Shown here in pieces: positions 16,850 to 25,822 of a stretch of DNA of 64,000 nt (positions are counted from its first letter, which is position 1; the number at the start of each line of letters is the position of its first letter). Location: contig CP054183.1 in NCBI GenBank assembly GCA_015709695.1, positions 2,282,992 through 2,346,991 of the forward strand. Reading direction: 5' to 3'. The notes beneath the pieces were generated by a model, which was not told the DNA's origin, did no database searches, and saw only the letters and a list, made by a program, of their open reading frames with translations. A program made the position numbers and the translations under genes. The stretch is from Gammaproteobacteria bacterium (GTDB taxonomy: Bacteria > Pseudomonadota > Gammaproteobacteria > Steroidobacterales > GCA-2729495).

Positions 16850-17806
16850 CTATGGGCCCGGTGCGGACGGCTCCTCGTCGCTCACCGGTGCGGCGCCCTC
16901 GCCGACACCGGCCACCGAGCCCGGCTTGCGAAAGCGCAGCGTGAAACGGTCGCTCTCGCCGATGGCGAGATACTTCTCCCGGTCCTTGTCACCGTCGCGC
17001 AAGGTCGGCGGCAGGGTCCAGACCCCGCCCGGGTAATCCCTGGTGTCCCTGGCATTGGCGTTGACCTCGGAGGCGGCCTCGAAGACGAAACCGGCCTGCT
17101 CCGCCAGGGCGATGGCGAAATCCTGGCGCACATAGCCGGACTTCGCCTGCGGATCCTGCGGCAGATCCGTGCCGGCGCGGTGCTCCACCACGCCGAGCAC
17201 GCCGCCCGGCTTCAGCACACGGTACATGGCCGCGAACATCGCCGGCGCCTGGCCGCTCATCATCGCGTTGTGGATGTTGCGGAAGGTGAGGACCATGTCC
17301 ACCGATTCCGGCGCCACCATCGCGGCCTTGTCCGGCAGGGCCAGCACCACGACCTCGGTCTTGCCGTAGAGATCCGCGCGTGCCGCCAGCTTGTCCCTGA
17401 ACGCCTGCACGCCCTTGCGGTAGAACTCCTGCTTCGCCTCGGGATCCCAGTGGGCGGCGATGTAGCGGCCGTCATCACGCAGGTAGGGGGCGAGGATCTC
17501 GCTGTACCAGCCCGCACCCGGCCAGATCTCCACTACTGCCATGTCCGGGCGGATGCCGAAGAACTCCAGCGTTTCGCGCGGATGGCGATAGGTGTCGCGA
17601 GCGCGGTTCTCGGGGCTGCGCCAATCGCCGGCGATGGCGGCCTGCAGGGCCGCGTCTGCCTGCGGCGCGACGCTGGCTGCAGCCGGCGCGGCGGGCGCGG
17701 CCGCCGGTGGCGGGGTGGTGGCGGTGGGCGATTCGCCACCGCTGCAGGCCGCGGCCAATCCGGCCAGGGCGGAAACGATCAGCAGTCTGGCCTGGCGACT
17801 TGCCAT
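16850..17806 (-). CDS. SAM-dependent methyltransferase-like protein with lipoprotein signal (318 aa)
   Basis: The N-terminus is a secretion signal with a lipobox-like LAAAC (Cys21) followed by a Thr/Pro/Ala-rich linker to about residue 50. The body is a class I methyltransferase fold: motif I region MAVVEIWPGAGWYSEILAPYL, ALPDKAAMVAPESVDMVLTFRNIHN, and YRVLKPGGVLGVVEHRAG. This matches the predicted methyltransferase family COG4798, which often carries signal peptides. A SAM-binding fold outside the cytoplasm is odd, because SAM is not known in the periplasm. The lipobox has Ala at -3, slightly non-canonical. It lies about 107 bp upstream of the MFS gene on the same strand. Confidence 0.75.
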   Translation of the reverse strand: MASRQARLLIVSALAGLAAACSGGESPTATTPPPAAAPAAPAAASVAPQADAALQAAIAGDWRSPENRARDTYRHPRETLEFFGIRPDMAVVEIWPGAGWYSEILAPYLRDDGRYIAAHWDPEAKQEFYRKGVQAFRDKLAARADLYGKTEVVVLALPDKAAMVAPESVDMVLTFRNIHNAMMSGQAPAMFAAMYRVLKPGGVLGVVEHRAGTDLPQDPQAKSGYVRQDFAIALAEQAGFVFEAASEVNANARDTRDYPGGVWTLPPTLRDGDKDREKYLAIGESDRFTLRFRKPGSVAGVGEGAAPVSDEEPSAPGP

Positions 17807-17898
17807 GGTGGCCCTCCCCGGGTATCGGGCACCCGGGTCACCGGACCCGGGCCCTGCCCGGCCGCCACTCTAGCAAATCGCAACCGGCCCCGCGTCCC

Positions 17899-18561
17899 TC
17901 AGGAAGCCAGCACCACTGTATGGATGTGGCTGACCTTCGCCGGCCGCGGCGCGCGGAAGAATTGCCGGAGTTCCCGCAACATCGCCCCGGCGGGAACCCC
18001 TGCCGGGTAACGCGCATCCAGGCTGAGGCAGTAGCGGGCGGCCAGGCCCCAGGCATCCTCGTAGCGGCGCAGAGCCGCGGGAGCCAGTGCCGGATCGAAT
18101 GCCGCGTCGGCGAACAACCGTGGCAGCAGCTTCCGGGCCGACGTGTCGCCGGCAAGCTGTGCCAGCAGCAGGCGGGCGCTCGCGTACTTGTCGACCTCGG
18201 CCTGCATTTCCAGTTCGAGCAGGGTCACCTGGCATTCCCTGGCCGCGTTCCAGGCGACGTAGTTGAAGTGACTGACGCCCTCGATCGCCGTGCAGTAGTC
18301 GGCGAAGTTCCGGCCACTGAGCAGCTCGCGCGGATCCATGCAGGCCAGGCGCCGCACCAGGGCCGCATCCAGGTACAGGGCGACGCCCAGCTCGCTGCCG
18401 CCCTCCTCGATCAGCAGTTCCTCCCGCGTATCGCCGCGGGAATCATCCGCCTGCCAGGGCGAGAGCGCGCGGCGGTCGGTGACGAGGAAGTCGCGGACAT
18501 CCACCTGCAGGTCGATGCCGTAGAGCGCGCCGAGCAGGCATTGCAGGTCGCGCGGTTCCAC
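17899..18561 (-). CDS. Unrecognised protein, third gene of sheath cassette (220 aa)
   Basis: I do not recognise the family. The predicted protein is soluble, without signal or membrane helix. Landmarks are EELLIEEGGSELGVALYLD, the SHFNYVAWNAARECQV segment and LELEMQAEVDKYA; it looks mostly alpha-helical with several aromatic and acidic patches. A GTG at 18561, 7 nt after the stop of the preceding gene, is the best start because homology-like structure begins at once (VEPRDLQCLLGALYGI); SD is weak, so it is probably coupled to the upstream gene. Position and spacing tie it to the sheath homologue and the 211-aa protein. Function unknown. Confidence 0.6.
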   Translation of the reverse strand: MEPRDLQCLLGALYGIDLQVDVRDFLVTDRRALSPWQADDSRGDTREELLIEEGGSELGVALYLDAALVRRLACMDPRELLSGRNFADYCTAIEGVSHFNYVAWNAARECQVTLLELEMQAEVDKYASARLLLAQLAGDTSARKLLPRLFADAAFDPALAPAALRRYEDAWGLAARYCLSLDARYPAGVPAGAMLRELRQFFRAPRPAKVSHIHTVVLAS

Positions 18562-18568
18562 GGCCGGA

Positions 18569-19204
18569 TCAGTGGGCCCAGGGCGTGCGCGCCTGCTGGC
18601 TGGGCTCGACGCCGACCTGCCGCAGCAGCCGTCCCGCCCGCGGGCTGCCGGTGCGCAGCCAGGTCTCGTACAGGCGCAGGATGTCGTGGTCGGTGGCGCC
18701 ACGCGCCGAATCGCGCACCTCGTGGAGCACATCCACCATGGCGAGGAACTTGGCGGCCAGCTCGGCAAAGATCGCCGCCAGCGCCTCCAGGCGCGGGCTG
18801 ACCCGTCCGCTGCAGGCGAGCGTCCTGTAGGCGCCGCCACCCATGCTGATGTAGTAGTCCAGGCCGACGCTGCGCTCGCGCAGGGTCTCGGCGAAGAAGC
18901 CGGCGGTGAACAGCGAGACGTCGCCGAGCCTTTGCAGCGCCACGGCGCGCTCCTCGCTGCCCGGCGCATCGAGCGCATCGGCGAGCATCAGTGCCAGCGG
19001 GCGGTGCCCCGCGCCCTCGCCGGCGTCGTAGCAGGCGTCGGCGCGCGCGAACAGCGTCAGCAGCCGCACCACGTAGTGCGATGTGCCGTGGTCGACGACG
19101 ACATGGTTGGCAGCGAGGGCTGCATCGACGGAGTCGCGGAAGAACTCCTCGAGGCTGGCCACCGGCACGAGGGGCATGCCACCGGATGCTGGGCGCTGGT
19201 TCAC
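18569..19204 (-). CDS. Unrecognised protein, second gene of sheath cassette (211 aa)
   Basis: No family assigned. The protein is soluble and helix-rich, with LEEFFRDSVDAALAANHV, YVVRLLTLFARADACYD, LGDVSLFTAGFFAETL and VGLDYYISMGGGAYRTLA as the most motif-like stretches. It starts at GTG 19204 with a good GGGAGG SD 6 nt upstream. It is separated from the upstream sheath gene by 113 bp and from the downstream 220-aa gene by 7 bp, all on one strand. The context suggests a partner, chaperone or cap of the sheath-like protein; that is inference. Confidence 0.65.
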   Translation of the reverse strand: MNQRPASGGMPLVPVASLEEFFRDSVDAALAANHVVVDHGTSHYVVRLLTLFARADACYDAGEGAGHRPLALMLADALDAPGSEERAVALQRLGDVSLFTAGFFAETLRERSVGLDYYISMGGGAYRTLACSGRVSPRLEALAAIFAELAAKFLAMVDVLHEVRDSARGATDHDILRLYETWLRTGSPRAGRLLRQVGVEPSQQARTPWAH

Positions 19205-19317
19205 ATCGGCCTCCCGCTTCCGAATCTATGACGCCCGCGGCCGGCCTGGCCGTGAAGGGCGTCACGCGGTCGCAACTGGCAGCCAGCGGACGCGGCTGCC
19301 AGCAACGGCCATCCGGC

Positions 19318-20865
19318 TCAGCTGGCCAGTGCCAGTCCGGGCTGCCAGCCGAGCTCCGCCACCCGGCAGCCGTCGGCGTCGTGGGCAATCTCGAAGGCCA
19401 CGAACTCGCCGGGCCGCGCGAGCGCCAGGCCCAGCACGAGCACCAGTCGCGGACCTCCGCTGCGCGCGCCGCCGTGGGTGTCCACGTCGCACTTGACGTA
19501 GAAGGCCTCGCCGCCGGCTTCCGCGGCGAGCAGGCCGCGTGCCTGCAGGGCGCCGAGGAACGTGGCGGCCTGGTCGCGCACCTCCTGCCAGAGGGCGGGA
19601 GACGGCGACTCGTAGGCGGCCCAGCGCGTATGGCGCCCGACGCTGTCCAGCACGAACAGCGCAATCCGCCGGCGCCGCAGGCTGTTCCAGGACGTGGCCA
19701 CGCCACCTCCGCGGGCCATGGTGACCAGGCCCGCGAGTTCGATGGCCGCAGCGGGCCCGGCACGCAGCAGCGCGTTCACGCCCAGATGCGCGAGGCCGCG
19801 CACCTCGTCGGCTTCGAGTTCCAGGCAGGGCCGCGTCCGGCCCAGCGACAGCATCGGTGGGTCGCGCAGCTCCAGGCCCGCCGCGCAGAGCCGGCCGGCG
19901 ATGGCGCCGGCCGCGCTGAGGATGCCCGCCGGCGCGGCATGGGGTGGACTCTCCAGCCCCGGGAAGTAAGTGAGGGCGTTGGCGCTGGCAAAGCCGCGCT
20001 CGCGCTGGGCGCGCACCACGTCGCGCATCCCGCCCCAGGAGGGCGGCGGATCGAGCAGCAGCAGCGCGTGCCGCTCGCGGCAGTAACGATCGGCGGCGAA
20101 CAGCGCCACCGGCCCCAGGGCTGCGCCGGAGACGCCGGGCACCAGGCAGACGAAGTCGACCCAGGGCACCTGCTCCAGGGCGAACAGCCCGGTGCAGTCC
20201 TCGCGGGAACCGATGAGGTCGTAGTCGGTCGGCGTGTTGTCGCCCTGCCAGGTGGCGCGGCTGTACACGTAGCGCACGCCCGGCCAGCCCTCCTGCGTCG
20301 GCGCGGGGCGCGCGGCCGGCGCAGCCGCGGCCAGCCGCACCAGCGACGAGCCGGCGAGCACATCGCCCACGTACTCCGGCGCCTGCGGATCGACCGAGAG
20401 CCCGGCAAAGCTCTCCTGCTCCTCCACCAGCGGCTGCGACGGCGCGCGGCAGCGATGGATCACGAGGTTGAAGCGCTGGGGCTCGTCGGCGCCGATATCC
20501 TGGTAGTCGACGGCGGCGCGCAGGTACTCCAGCGGCCCCGGATTCAGCGCGTCAAGCAGCAGGCTGCCCTCCGGGCCGGGCAGCGTGATGCGGTTGCGGT
20601 GGCCCGAACGGCACACTCGCACGACGATGGCGAGCGTGCCGCCGTTCTCGAAGTACTGGTAGAGCAGGAACTCCATGCGGCTGAGGTAGCCGGGCACGCC
20701 GAAACGCGCGAGGAATTCCTCCAGGCTGCGGATGGCGACGGGAATGTTGACCGGACCGCGGGGAGCGGGCCCGATGAAGGCGGTGACGCTTTCGCGCGAG
20801 GCCGGGATGGCCTGGCCGCGGGCTGGAATCTCGATCACCGAGATGCCGTCAGTGCGTGGATCCAA
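19318..20865 (-). CDS. Contractile-tail sheath-like protein (515 aa)
   Basis: The N-terminal region (GISVIEIPARGQAI, VTAFIGPAPRGPVN, SLEEFLARFG) closely resembles phage/contractile-injection sheath proteins, which begin with a VEEI-type strand and an AFVGxAPRGPVNxP motif. The C-terminal part (LVTMARGG...SWNSLRRRRIALFVLDSVGRHTRWAAYE, then QVRDQAATFLGALQARG) matches the sheath C-terminal layout with NxRR and the late handshake region. No tube, baseplate, ATPase or spike gene is near. The start is TTG 20865 with GGGG and GAGGA upstream; a GTG nine codons inside is the alternative. It follows the rhomboid gene by 62 bp. Confidence 0.75.
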   Translation of the reverse strand: MDPRTDGISVIEIPARGQAIPASRESVTAFIGPAPRGPVNIPVAIRSLEEFLARFGVPGYLSRMEFLLYQYFENGGTLAIVVRVCRSGHRNRITLPGPEGSLLLDALNPGPLEYLRAAVDYQDIGADEPQRFNLVIHRCRAPSQPLVEEQESFAGLSVDPQAPEYVGDVLAGSSLVRLAAAAPAARPAPTQEGWPGVRYVYSRATWQGDNTPTDYDLIGSREDCTGLFALEQVPWVDFVCLVPGVSGAALGPVALFAADRYCRERHALLLLDPPPSWGGMRDVVRAQRERGFASANALTYFPGLESPPHAAPAGILSAAGAIAGRLCAAGLELRDPPMLSLGRTRPCLELEADEVRGLAHLGVNALLRAGPAAAIELAGLVTMARGGGVATSWNSLRRRRIALFVLDSVGRHTRWAAYESPSPALWQEVRDQAATFLGALQARGLLAAEAGGEAFYVKCDVDTHGGARSGGPRLVLVLGLALARPGEFVAFEIAHDADGCRVAELGWQPGLALAS

Positions 20866-20927
20866 TCCTCGTCGCCCCTGCCGGCAGCCGGCATCACCGG
20901 CGACCAGCGCTGTTCATCACCACGCCG

Positions 20928-21641
20928 TCATCTTAGCAGCGTCGATGCAGCGACGGACAGGCGTGGCTGCGAGTGGCGCGCGATGAAACCGAACACCGGC
21001 GCCATGGCCATGCCGGCGACGAAGCCGCCGATATGTGCCCGCAGCGCGACGTTGCCGGCGAGGCCGGGCGCGAGGAATTCGTAGGCGAGCTGCACGGCGA
21101 ACCAGAACAGCAGCACCACGAATGCCGGCAGGCTCACCAGGTCGATGACGACGAACACCGGCACCAGCACGTTGATGCGCGCCCGCGGGTGGAGCACGAG
21201 GTAGGCGCCGAGCACGCCGGATACGGCACCGCTGGCGCCGACGATCGCTCCGGCCGACCCGGGTCCGGGCAGCGCCTGCGCCAGCGCGGCGGCCATGCCG
21301 GCCAGCAGGTAGAAGACGATGAAGCCCGGCTGGCCGAAGGCGTCCTCGACGTCGTCGCCGAAGATCCAGAGGAACAGCATGTTGCCACCGAGGTGCAGCC
21401 AGCCGCCGTGCAGGAAGGCGTAGGTGATGATGGTGGCGGCGAACGGCGTCCAGGCGCGCAGCGGATCCTGCGTGCCGCCGGCGAAGAAATCCGCCGGCGA
21501 GAAGCCGAGGGCCTGGGTGGCCAGCACACCCCAGGGGCCGGCGAGCACCTGCCAGAGGTAGACCAGGCAGCAGACCAGGATGATGGTGCGGCTGGCCACC
21601 GGCGCGTGGCGCAGCATGCGGTCATCGGCGACAGGCAGCAC
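20928..21641 (-). CDS. Rhomboid family intramembrane serine protease (237 aa)
   Basis: Polytopic membrane protease that cleaves transmembrane segments. The catalytic dyad is visible as Ser137 in GASGAVSG and His203 in RAHIGGFVAG; HGGWLHLGGNMLFLWIFGDDVED carries the conserved HxxxN region. Six to seven hydrophobic segments and a length of 237 aa suit the family. GTG 21641 gives the full N-terminal part; ATG 21617 is an alternative. It sits in a run of envelope protease and peptidoglycan genes on the same strand. Confidence 0.9.
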   Translation of the reverse strand: MLPVADDRMLRHAPVASRTIILVCCLVYLWQVLAGPWGVLATQALGFSPADFFAGGTQDPLRAWTPFAATIITYAFLHGGWLHLGGNMLFLWIFGDDVEDAFGQPGFIVFYLLAGMAAALAQALPGPGSAGAIVGASGAVSGVLGAYLVLHPRARINVLVPVFVVIDLVSLPAFVVLLFWFAVQLAYEFLAPGLAGNVALRAHIGGFVAGMAMAPVFGFIARHSQPRLSVAASTLLR

Positions 21642-21673
21642 GGCGCGCCCTCAGCCGGGCCAGGACGCCATGT

Positions 21674-22819
21674 TCAGCGCGCCCGGGCGGGTGCCGCGCC
21701 GCCGGCAGCCGGCGCCGCCGCCTCGCGGGTGGCCTCGCCCTCTTCGAACCAGTCGTAGCTGACGATATTGCTGACCCGCGGTGCCGCCGCCACCGCTGCC
21801 GCCAGGTCCGGGGCCCCCGCCATGATGGACACCGGCATGCCGCGCTGCTCGCTGCCCGCGCGGGCAACCCGCTCGTAATCGACCCTGGCGCCCTTCGCCG
21901 CGGACTTCGCCAGCTTCTTCTCGATATCGCGCAACAGCGCCGCATTGCGCCGCGTCTTGTCTTCCTCGAGCGCGGGATGCGCCTCGAGGAACAGCTCGCC
22001 GCCCGCCACGCCCACCAGCAGCGGCTGGTTGACGATGCGCACCGGCAGGCCCACCGGCACCTGCTGGAACAGCCACTCGATGTCGGCCGGATTCATGCGG
22101 ATGCAGCCGTGGCTGATGCGCATGCCCACCCCGGCCGGCTTGTTGGTGCCATGGATGAGGTAGTCACCCGGGATCGCCAGGCGCATGGCATAGGCGCCCA
22201 GCGGATTGTCCGGGCCGGGCGGCACCACCGGCGGCAACGGGTCGCCGTTCTCCGCATGCTCCCTGCGGATGGAGGCCGGCACCCGCCAGACCGGGTCCTT
22301 CTTCTTCGAGACGATGCGCGTGAGGCCCAGCGGCGTGGCCCAGCCCTCGCGCCCGATGCTGATCGGAAAGGTGTAGACGACCGCCGCTTCGCCCTTCTGC
22401 GGCTTCGGGAAGTAGAACAGCCGCTTCGTCGGCACGTTGAGCACGATGCCCTGGCGCGGCACGTCGGGCAGCACGAAGCGGCTCGGCAGCACGATTTCCC
22501 GGCCCTCGCCGGGCAGCCAGGGATCGATGCCCGGGTTGGCCTCCACCAGCTCGTCGAAGCCGAGGTGATAGGCCTGGGCCACGTCGATGAAGGTGTCCTT
22601 CCCGCGCAGGCGCACCACCTGCAATTCGCCGACCACGCTGGTCGCGGCATCGGGCAGCACGAAGCGCGTGGTCTCCAGCGGCTCCTGCAACGGCGGCGGA
22701 GCCGGCGGCGGCGCGGGCGGCTCCGGTGCCTGCAGCAGCGCGCAACCCGGCAGCAGCAGGGCCGGCAGCAGCGCCGCCAGCGCGCGACCTGCCAGGGCGG
22801 GTCGCTTCAGCGCTGGCAT
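21674..22819 (-). CDS. L,D-transpeptidase lipoprotein with LysM domain (381 aa)
   Basis: YkuD-type transpeptidase that cross-links peptidoglycan or attaches lipoprotein to it, in the periplasm. The signal has lipobox LLPGC (Cys26), followed by a Pro-rich linker. A LysM-like segment (about 65-112, DTFIDVAQAYHLGFDELVEANPG) precedes the catalytic domain, with H223 in HGTN and SHGCIRM (H237, C239). A C-terminal extension of about 110 residues is Lys/Ala-rich. ATG 22819 overlaps the end of the upstream M48 gene by 13 nt, indicating co-translation. Resembles ErfK/YbiS/YcfS. Confidence 0.9.
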   Translation of the reverse strand: MPALKRPALAGRALAALLPALLLPGCALLQAPEPPAPPPAPPPLQEPLETTRFVLPDAATSVVGELQVVRLRGKDTFIDVAQAYHLGFDELVEANPGIDPWLPGEGREIVLPSRFVLPDVPRQGIVLNVPTKRLFYFPKPQKGEAAVVYTFPISIGREGWATPLGLTRIVSKKKDPVWRVPASIRREHAENGDPLPPVVPPGPDNPLGAYAMRLAIPGDYLIHGTNKPAGVGMRISHGCIRMNPADIEWLFQQVPVGLPVRIVNQPLLVGVAGGELFLEAHPALEEDKTRRNAALLRDIEKKLAKSAAKGARVDYERVARAGSEQRGMPVSIMAGAPDLAAAVAAAPRVSNIVSYDWFEEGEATREAAAPAAGGAAPARAR

Positions 22820-23586
22820 TGCGGATTCCTGCCGGCTGCCCGGGCGGTGTTGTAGAGCGCCAGCGCCTCGGGGAACTGCGCCACGAGGTCGTCGATGCGG
22901 TGCTCCGAGGACGGGTGCGTGGACAGCATCTCCGGCGGCCCGAGCTTGTCCTTCTTCTGCATGTTCTTCCACAGCGCCACGCTCTGGCGCGGGTCGAAGC
23001 CGGCGGCGGCCATGTAGCGCAGGCCGACGGTATCGGCCTCGCTCTCCTCGCCGCGGCTGAAGGGCAGCGACATGCCGAGGCTGGTGGCCATGCCGAGCAG
23101 GTCCGCCCCCGCCTGGCCGGTGCCGGTGGCGATCGCGACGCCGACGACGCCGATCTGCGTCGTGGCCTCGCGGTTGTAGCGCTTCAGGGCATGTTCCTGG
23201 GTGACATGCGCCACCTCGTGGCCGATCACGGTGGCGAGCTCGTCCTGGTTCTCGGCCACCTTGAAGATGCCGTTGAACACGCCGATGTGCCCGCCCGGCA
23301 GCGCGAAAGCGTTGATCTGCTCGCTGTCGAACACCTCGATCTCCCAGTCCTTGTCGACGAACGGTGGCGGCAGCTGGGCGATGATCGCCCTGGCCACGCA
23401 GTCGACGTAGGCGCGCTCGCCGGCATCCGCGCTCACCGGTGTCTTCGCGCGGATCTTCTGGAATTCGGCATCGCCCTGGCTATCGATCTCGCTGCTGCTG
23501 GCGAGCGGCAGCGAACAGCCCGCGAGGCCCGACAGCGACGTCAGCAGCGTCGCCACGGCCATCAGGCGCCTGGATGCGGACAACAT
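22807..23586 (-). CDS. M48 zinc metalloprotease lipoprotein (259 aa)
   Basis: Periplasmic, lipid-anchored M48 peptidase in the style of LoiP/YcaL. Lipobox LAGC (Cys24), zinc site H123-E-V-A-H127 and a downstream glutamate ligand in GEESEADTVGLRYM. NAFALPGGHIGVFNG is the usual substrate-edge motif. ATG 23586 was preferred because the signal peptide starts there; an in-frame extension to 23799 overlaps sohB. The likely job is turnover of misfolded outer-membrane proteins. It is adjacent to sohB and the L,D-transpeptidase gene. Confidence 0.9.
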   Translation of the reverse strand: MLSASRRLMAVATLLTSLSGLAGCSLPLASSSEIDSQGDAEFQKIRAKTPVSADAGERAYVDCVARAIIAQLPPPFVDKDWEIEVFDSEQINAFALPGGHIGVFNGIFKVAENQDELATVIGHEVAHVTQEHALKRYNREATTQIGVVGVAIATGTGQAGADLLGMATSLGMSLPFSRGEESEADTVGLRYMAAAGFDPRQSVALWKNMQKKDKLGPPEMLSTHPSSEHRIDDLVAQFPEALALYNTARAAGRNPQCQR

Positions 23587-23620
23587 GCGATAACCCACGG
23601 GCCGGATTATAGCGGCCTGG

Positions 23621-24652
23621 TCAGGGAAGCGAGCGCTCCTGCCGGCGCTGGCCGATCCAGAGATCGACCTGCTCGGCGGTCGCCCGCACCGCGGCCATGA
23701 TCTTCTCCGGCAGGCTGTGCCGGGCACGGTAGCTGACGCGGAAGACGTCGGCGCGCGCGGCCGCAGCGAGCAGGTAGTCGTCGCTGGCGCCGAGGGCATC
23801 CACCAGCCCGAGTTCCAGCGCCCGCGTGCCGTACCAGTGCTCGCCGGTGGAGACCGCCTCGATGTCGAGCGCCGGGCGGTTCTGCGCCACCATGCCCTTG
23901 AACAGCGCGTGCACCTCCTCGAGCTCCTCCCTGAGCTTGGCGCGGTCCTCCTCGGTGGTGCGGCCGAACATGGTCACCGTGCGCTTGTAGCGCCCGGCGG
24001 TGACCTGCTCGAAATCCACGCCGCGATCGGCAAGCGCACGGTTGAAGTTCGGGATCTGCGCCACCACGCCGATCGAGCCCACCACGGCGAAGGGCGCGGC
24101 GATGATGCGGTTCGCCACGCAGGCCATCATGTAGCCGCCGCTGGCGGCGCCCTTGTCGACGATGGCGGTCAGCGGGATGCCCCGGCTGCGCAGCCGCGCC
24201 AGCTGCGAGGCCGCCAGCCCGTGCTCGTGGACGGCGCCGCCGAAGTTCTCCAGCCGCAGCACCACCTCGTCGCTGGCCGTGGCCACCGCCAGCACGGCGC
24301 TCACTTCCTCGCGCAGCGAGGCCACCGCGGTGGCGCGGATGTCCCCCTTGAAGTCCAGCACGAAGACGCGCTGCCGCTGCTCGGCGCCGCTGGCCACCGC
24401 CTTGTCGCGGGCCTTGCGCTCCTTCGCCTCCTGCTTCGCGATCTTCTTCCACCCGGCCTTGCCGAGCACGGCGCGGCGCAGTTCGCTGGCCGTCTCGCGG
24501 AAGCGGTCATTGAGCTTCTCCACGCTGAGGCCACCGGGCGCCGCGCCCTTGCGCGACAGGCCGACGACCACCGCCGTGGCGACACCCGCCGCGATCACGA
24601 AGGTGACGGCCTTGGCGAGGAACAGCCCGTACTGGAAGAAAAACTCGGCCAT
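23621..24652 (-). CDS. sohB: Protease SohB, S49 family (343 aa)
   Basis: Inner-membrane serine protease of the signal-peptide-peptidase S49 group, active on the periplasmic side. An N-terminal transmembrane helix (about 10-31) is followed by a charged linker, then the Ser nucleophile S171 in KGAASGGYMMAC and a candidate general-base Lys in GRYKRTVT. The length matches SohB (about 350 aa). It begins 17 bp after lipA and leads into the M48 gene, so the group is probably co-transcribed. Confidence 0.9.
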   Translation of the reverse strand: MAEFFFQYGLFLAKAVTFVIAAGVATAVVVGLSRKGAAPGGLSVEKLNDRFRETASELRRAVLGKAGWKKIAKQEAKERKARDKAVASGAEQRQRVFVLDFKGDIRATAVASLREEVSAVLAVATASDEVVLRLENFGGAVHEHGLAASQLARLRSRGIPLTAIVDKGAASGGYMMACVANRIIAAPFAVVGSIGVVAQIPNFNRALADRGVDFEQVTAGRYKRTVTMFGRTTEEDRAKLREELEEVHALFKGMVAQNRPALDIEAVSTGEHWYGTRALELGLVDALGASDDYLLAAAARADVFRVSYRARHSLPEKIMAAVRATAEQVDLWIGQRRQERSLP

Positions 24653-24669
24653 GGCCCGTGCTGGCGCTC

Positions 24670-25683
24670 CTACAGCCCGACGTTGTTGCGCTCGAGGGCG
24701 CGTTCGGCTCGATAGCTCGAGCGCACCAGCGGGCCGGCCACCACCTCGGTGAAGCCCAGCGCGAGGCCCTGGTCGCGCAGCGCGCTGAACTCCTCTGGCG
24801 GTACGTAGCGGTGCACCGGCAGGTGGTTCGCCGTGGGGCGCAGGTACTGGCCGAGCGTGAGGATGTCGACGCCGGCGGCGCGCAGGTCGCGCATGGCCTG
24901 GACGATCTCCGCCGGTTCCTCGCCGAGACCGAGCATCAGGCTGCTCTTGGTCAGCAGGTCCGGGCGCGCGGCACGGGCGATGCGCAGCACTTCCAGCGAC
25001 TGGTCGTAGCCGGCGCGCGGGTCGCGCACGCCCGGGGTCAGCCGGCGGACGGTCTCGAGGTTGTGGGCGAACACCGCGAGGTCGGCTGCCACCACCGTGC
25101 GCACCGCCGCGGCGTCGCCGCGGAAGTCCGGGGTGAGGGCCTCCACCGCCGTGCCGGAATTGCGCTCGCGGATGGCGGCGATGCAGGCGGCGTAGTGGGC
25201 GGCGCCGCCGTCGTCGAGGTCATCGCGATCGACCGAGGTCAGCACCACGTAGCGCAAGCGCATCAGCTCGACGGTGCGCGCGGCATTGCCGGGTTCCGCG
25301 GGATCGAGCCAGCCGCGCGGGTTGCCGGTATCCACCGCGCAGAAGCGGCAGGCACGGGTGCAGACGGCGCCCATGAGCATGAGCGTGGCGGTGCCGCTGC
25401 CCCAGCACTCGCCGATGTTGGGGCACAGGGATTCCTCGCACACCGTGGCCAGCCGGTGCTCGCGCACGGTGGCGCGCAGCTCGCCGTAGCGGCCGCCGCC
25501 CGGCACACGCGCGCGCAGCCACGGTGGCTTGGGCCCGGCGGACAGGTCGATGCCGGCCTGGCCCTCACGCCCGGCCTGCGCCTTGATGCCGTTCCGGATG
25601 GCCGTGAAGCCGGCTGCGGTGCGGTATTTCTCGCCGCTCTTCGGGCTGGGATCGCTGGCGGCGCTGCGGCGGGAGTCGCTCAT
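24670..25683 (-). CDS. lipA: Lipoyl synthase (337 aa)
   Basis: Radical SAM enzyme inserting two sulphurs into octanoyl groups to make lipoyl cofactor. The auxiliary cluster is C82-x4-C87-x5-C93 ([12 protein letters not shown]) and the radical SAM cluster C108-x3-C112-x2-C115 (CTRACRFC). The C-terminal RSSYRAE serine motif is present. The N-terminus carries about 50 extra polar residues, as in many proteobacteria. ATG 25683 was chosen; the ORF runs further upstream through an unrelated small gene and terminator. No lipB gene is adjacent. Confidence 0.95.
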   Translation of the reverse strand: MSDSRRSAASDPSPKSGEKYRTAAGFTAIRNGIKAQAGREGQAGIDLSAGPKPPWLRARVPGGGRYGELRATVREHRLATVCEESLCPNIGECWGSGTATLMLMGAVCTRACRFCAVDTGNPRGWLDPAEPGNAARTVELMRLRYVVLTSVDRDDLDDGGAAHYAACIAAIRERNSGTAVEALTPDFRGDAAAVRTVVAADLAVFAHNLETVRRLTPGVRDPRAGYDQSLEVLRIARAARPDLLTKSSLMLGLGEEPAEIVQAMRDLRAAGVDILTLGQYLRPTANHLPVHRYVPPEEFSALRDQGLALGFTEVVAGPLVRSSYRAERALERNNVGL

Positions 25684-25734
25684 GGGGTGGCTATTCTGGC
25701 ACGGACCTCCCGCCGCTGCCCGTTCCCGCAGGCG

Positions 25735-25760
25735 AAAAAAAGCCCGGCACGAGGCCGGGC
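25735..25760 (-). terminator. Intrinsic terminator downstream of the 65-aa gene
   Basis: A perfect 7-bp stem GCCCGGC/GCCGGGC with loop (25742-25760) is followed on the minus strand by seven T residues (A run 25735-25741). It would end transcription of the small gene at 25823-26020 and insulate lipA, which begins about 50 nt further on. Confidence 0.85.
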
Positions 25761-25822
25761 AATACAGGGGGAAGACTCTCACGATCCAGGGCCAGCTCGG
25801 GCCCCGTCGACATCTGCTGAAA

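Noticed and set aside
17899..20865. Prophage or type VI secretion locus
   Set aside because: Only a sheath-like gene is present; tube, baseplate, spike and ATPase genes are all absent.
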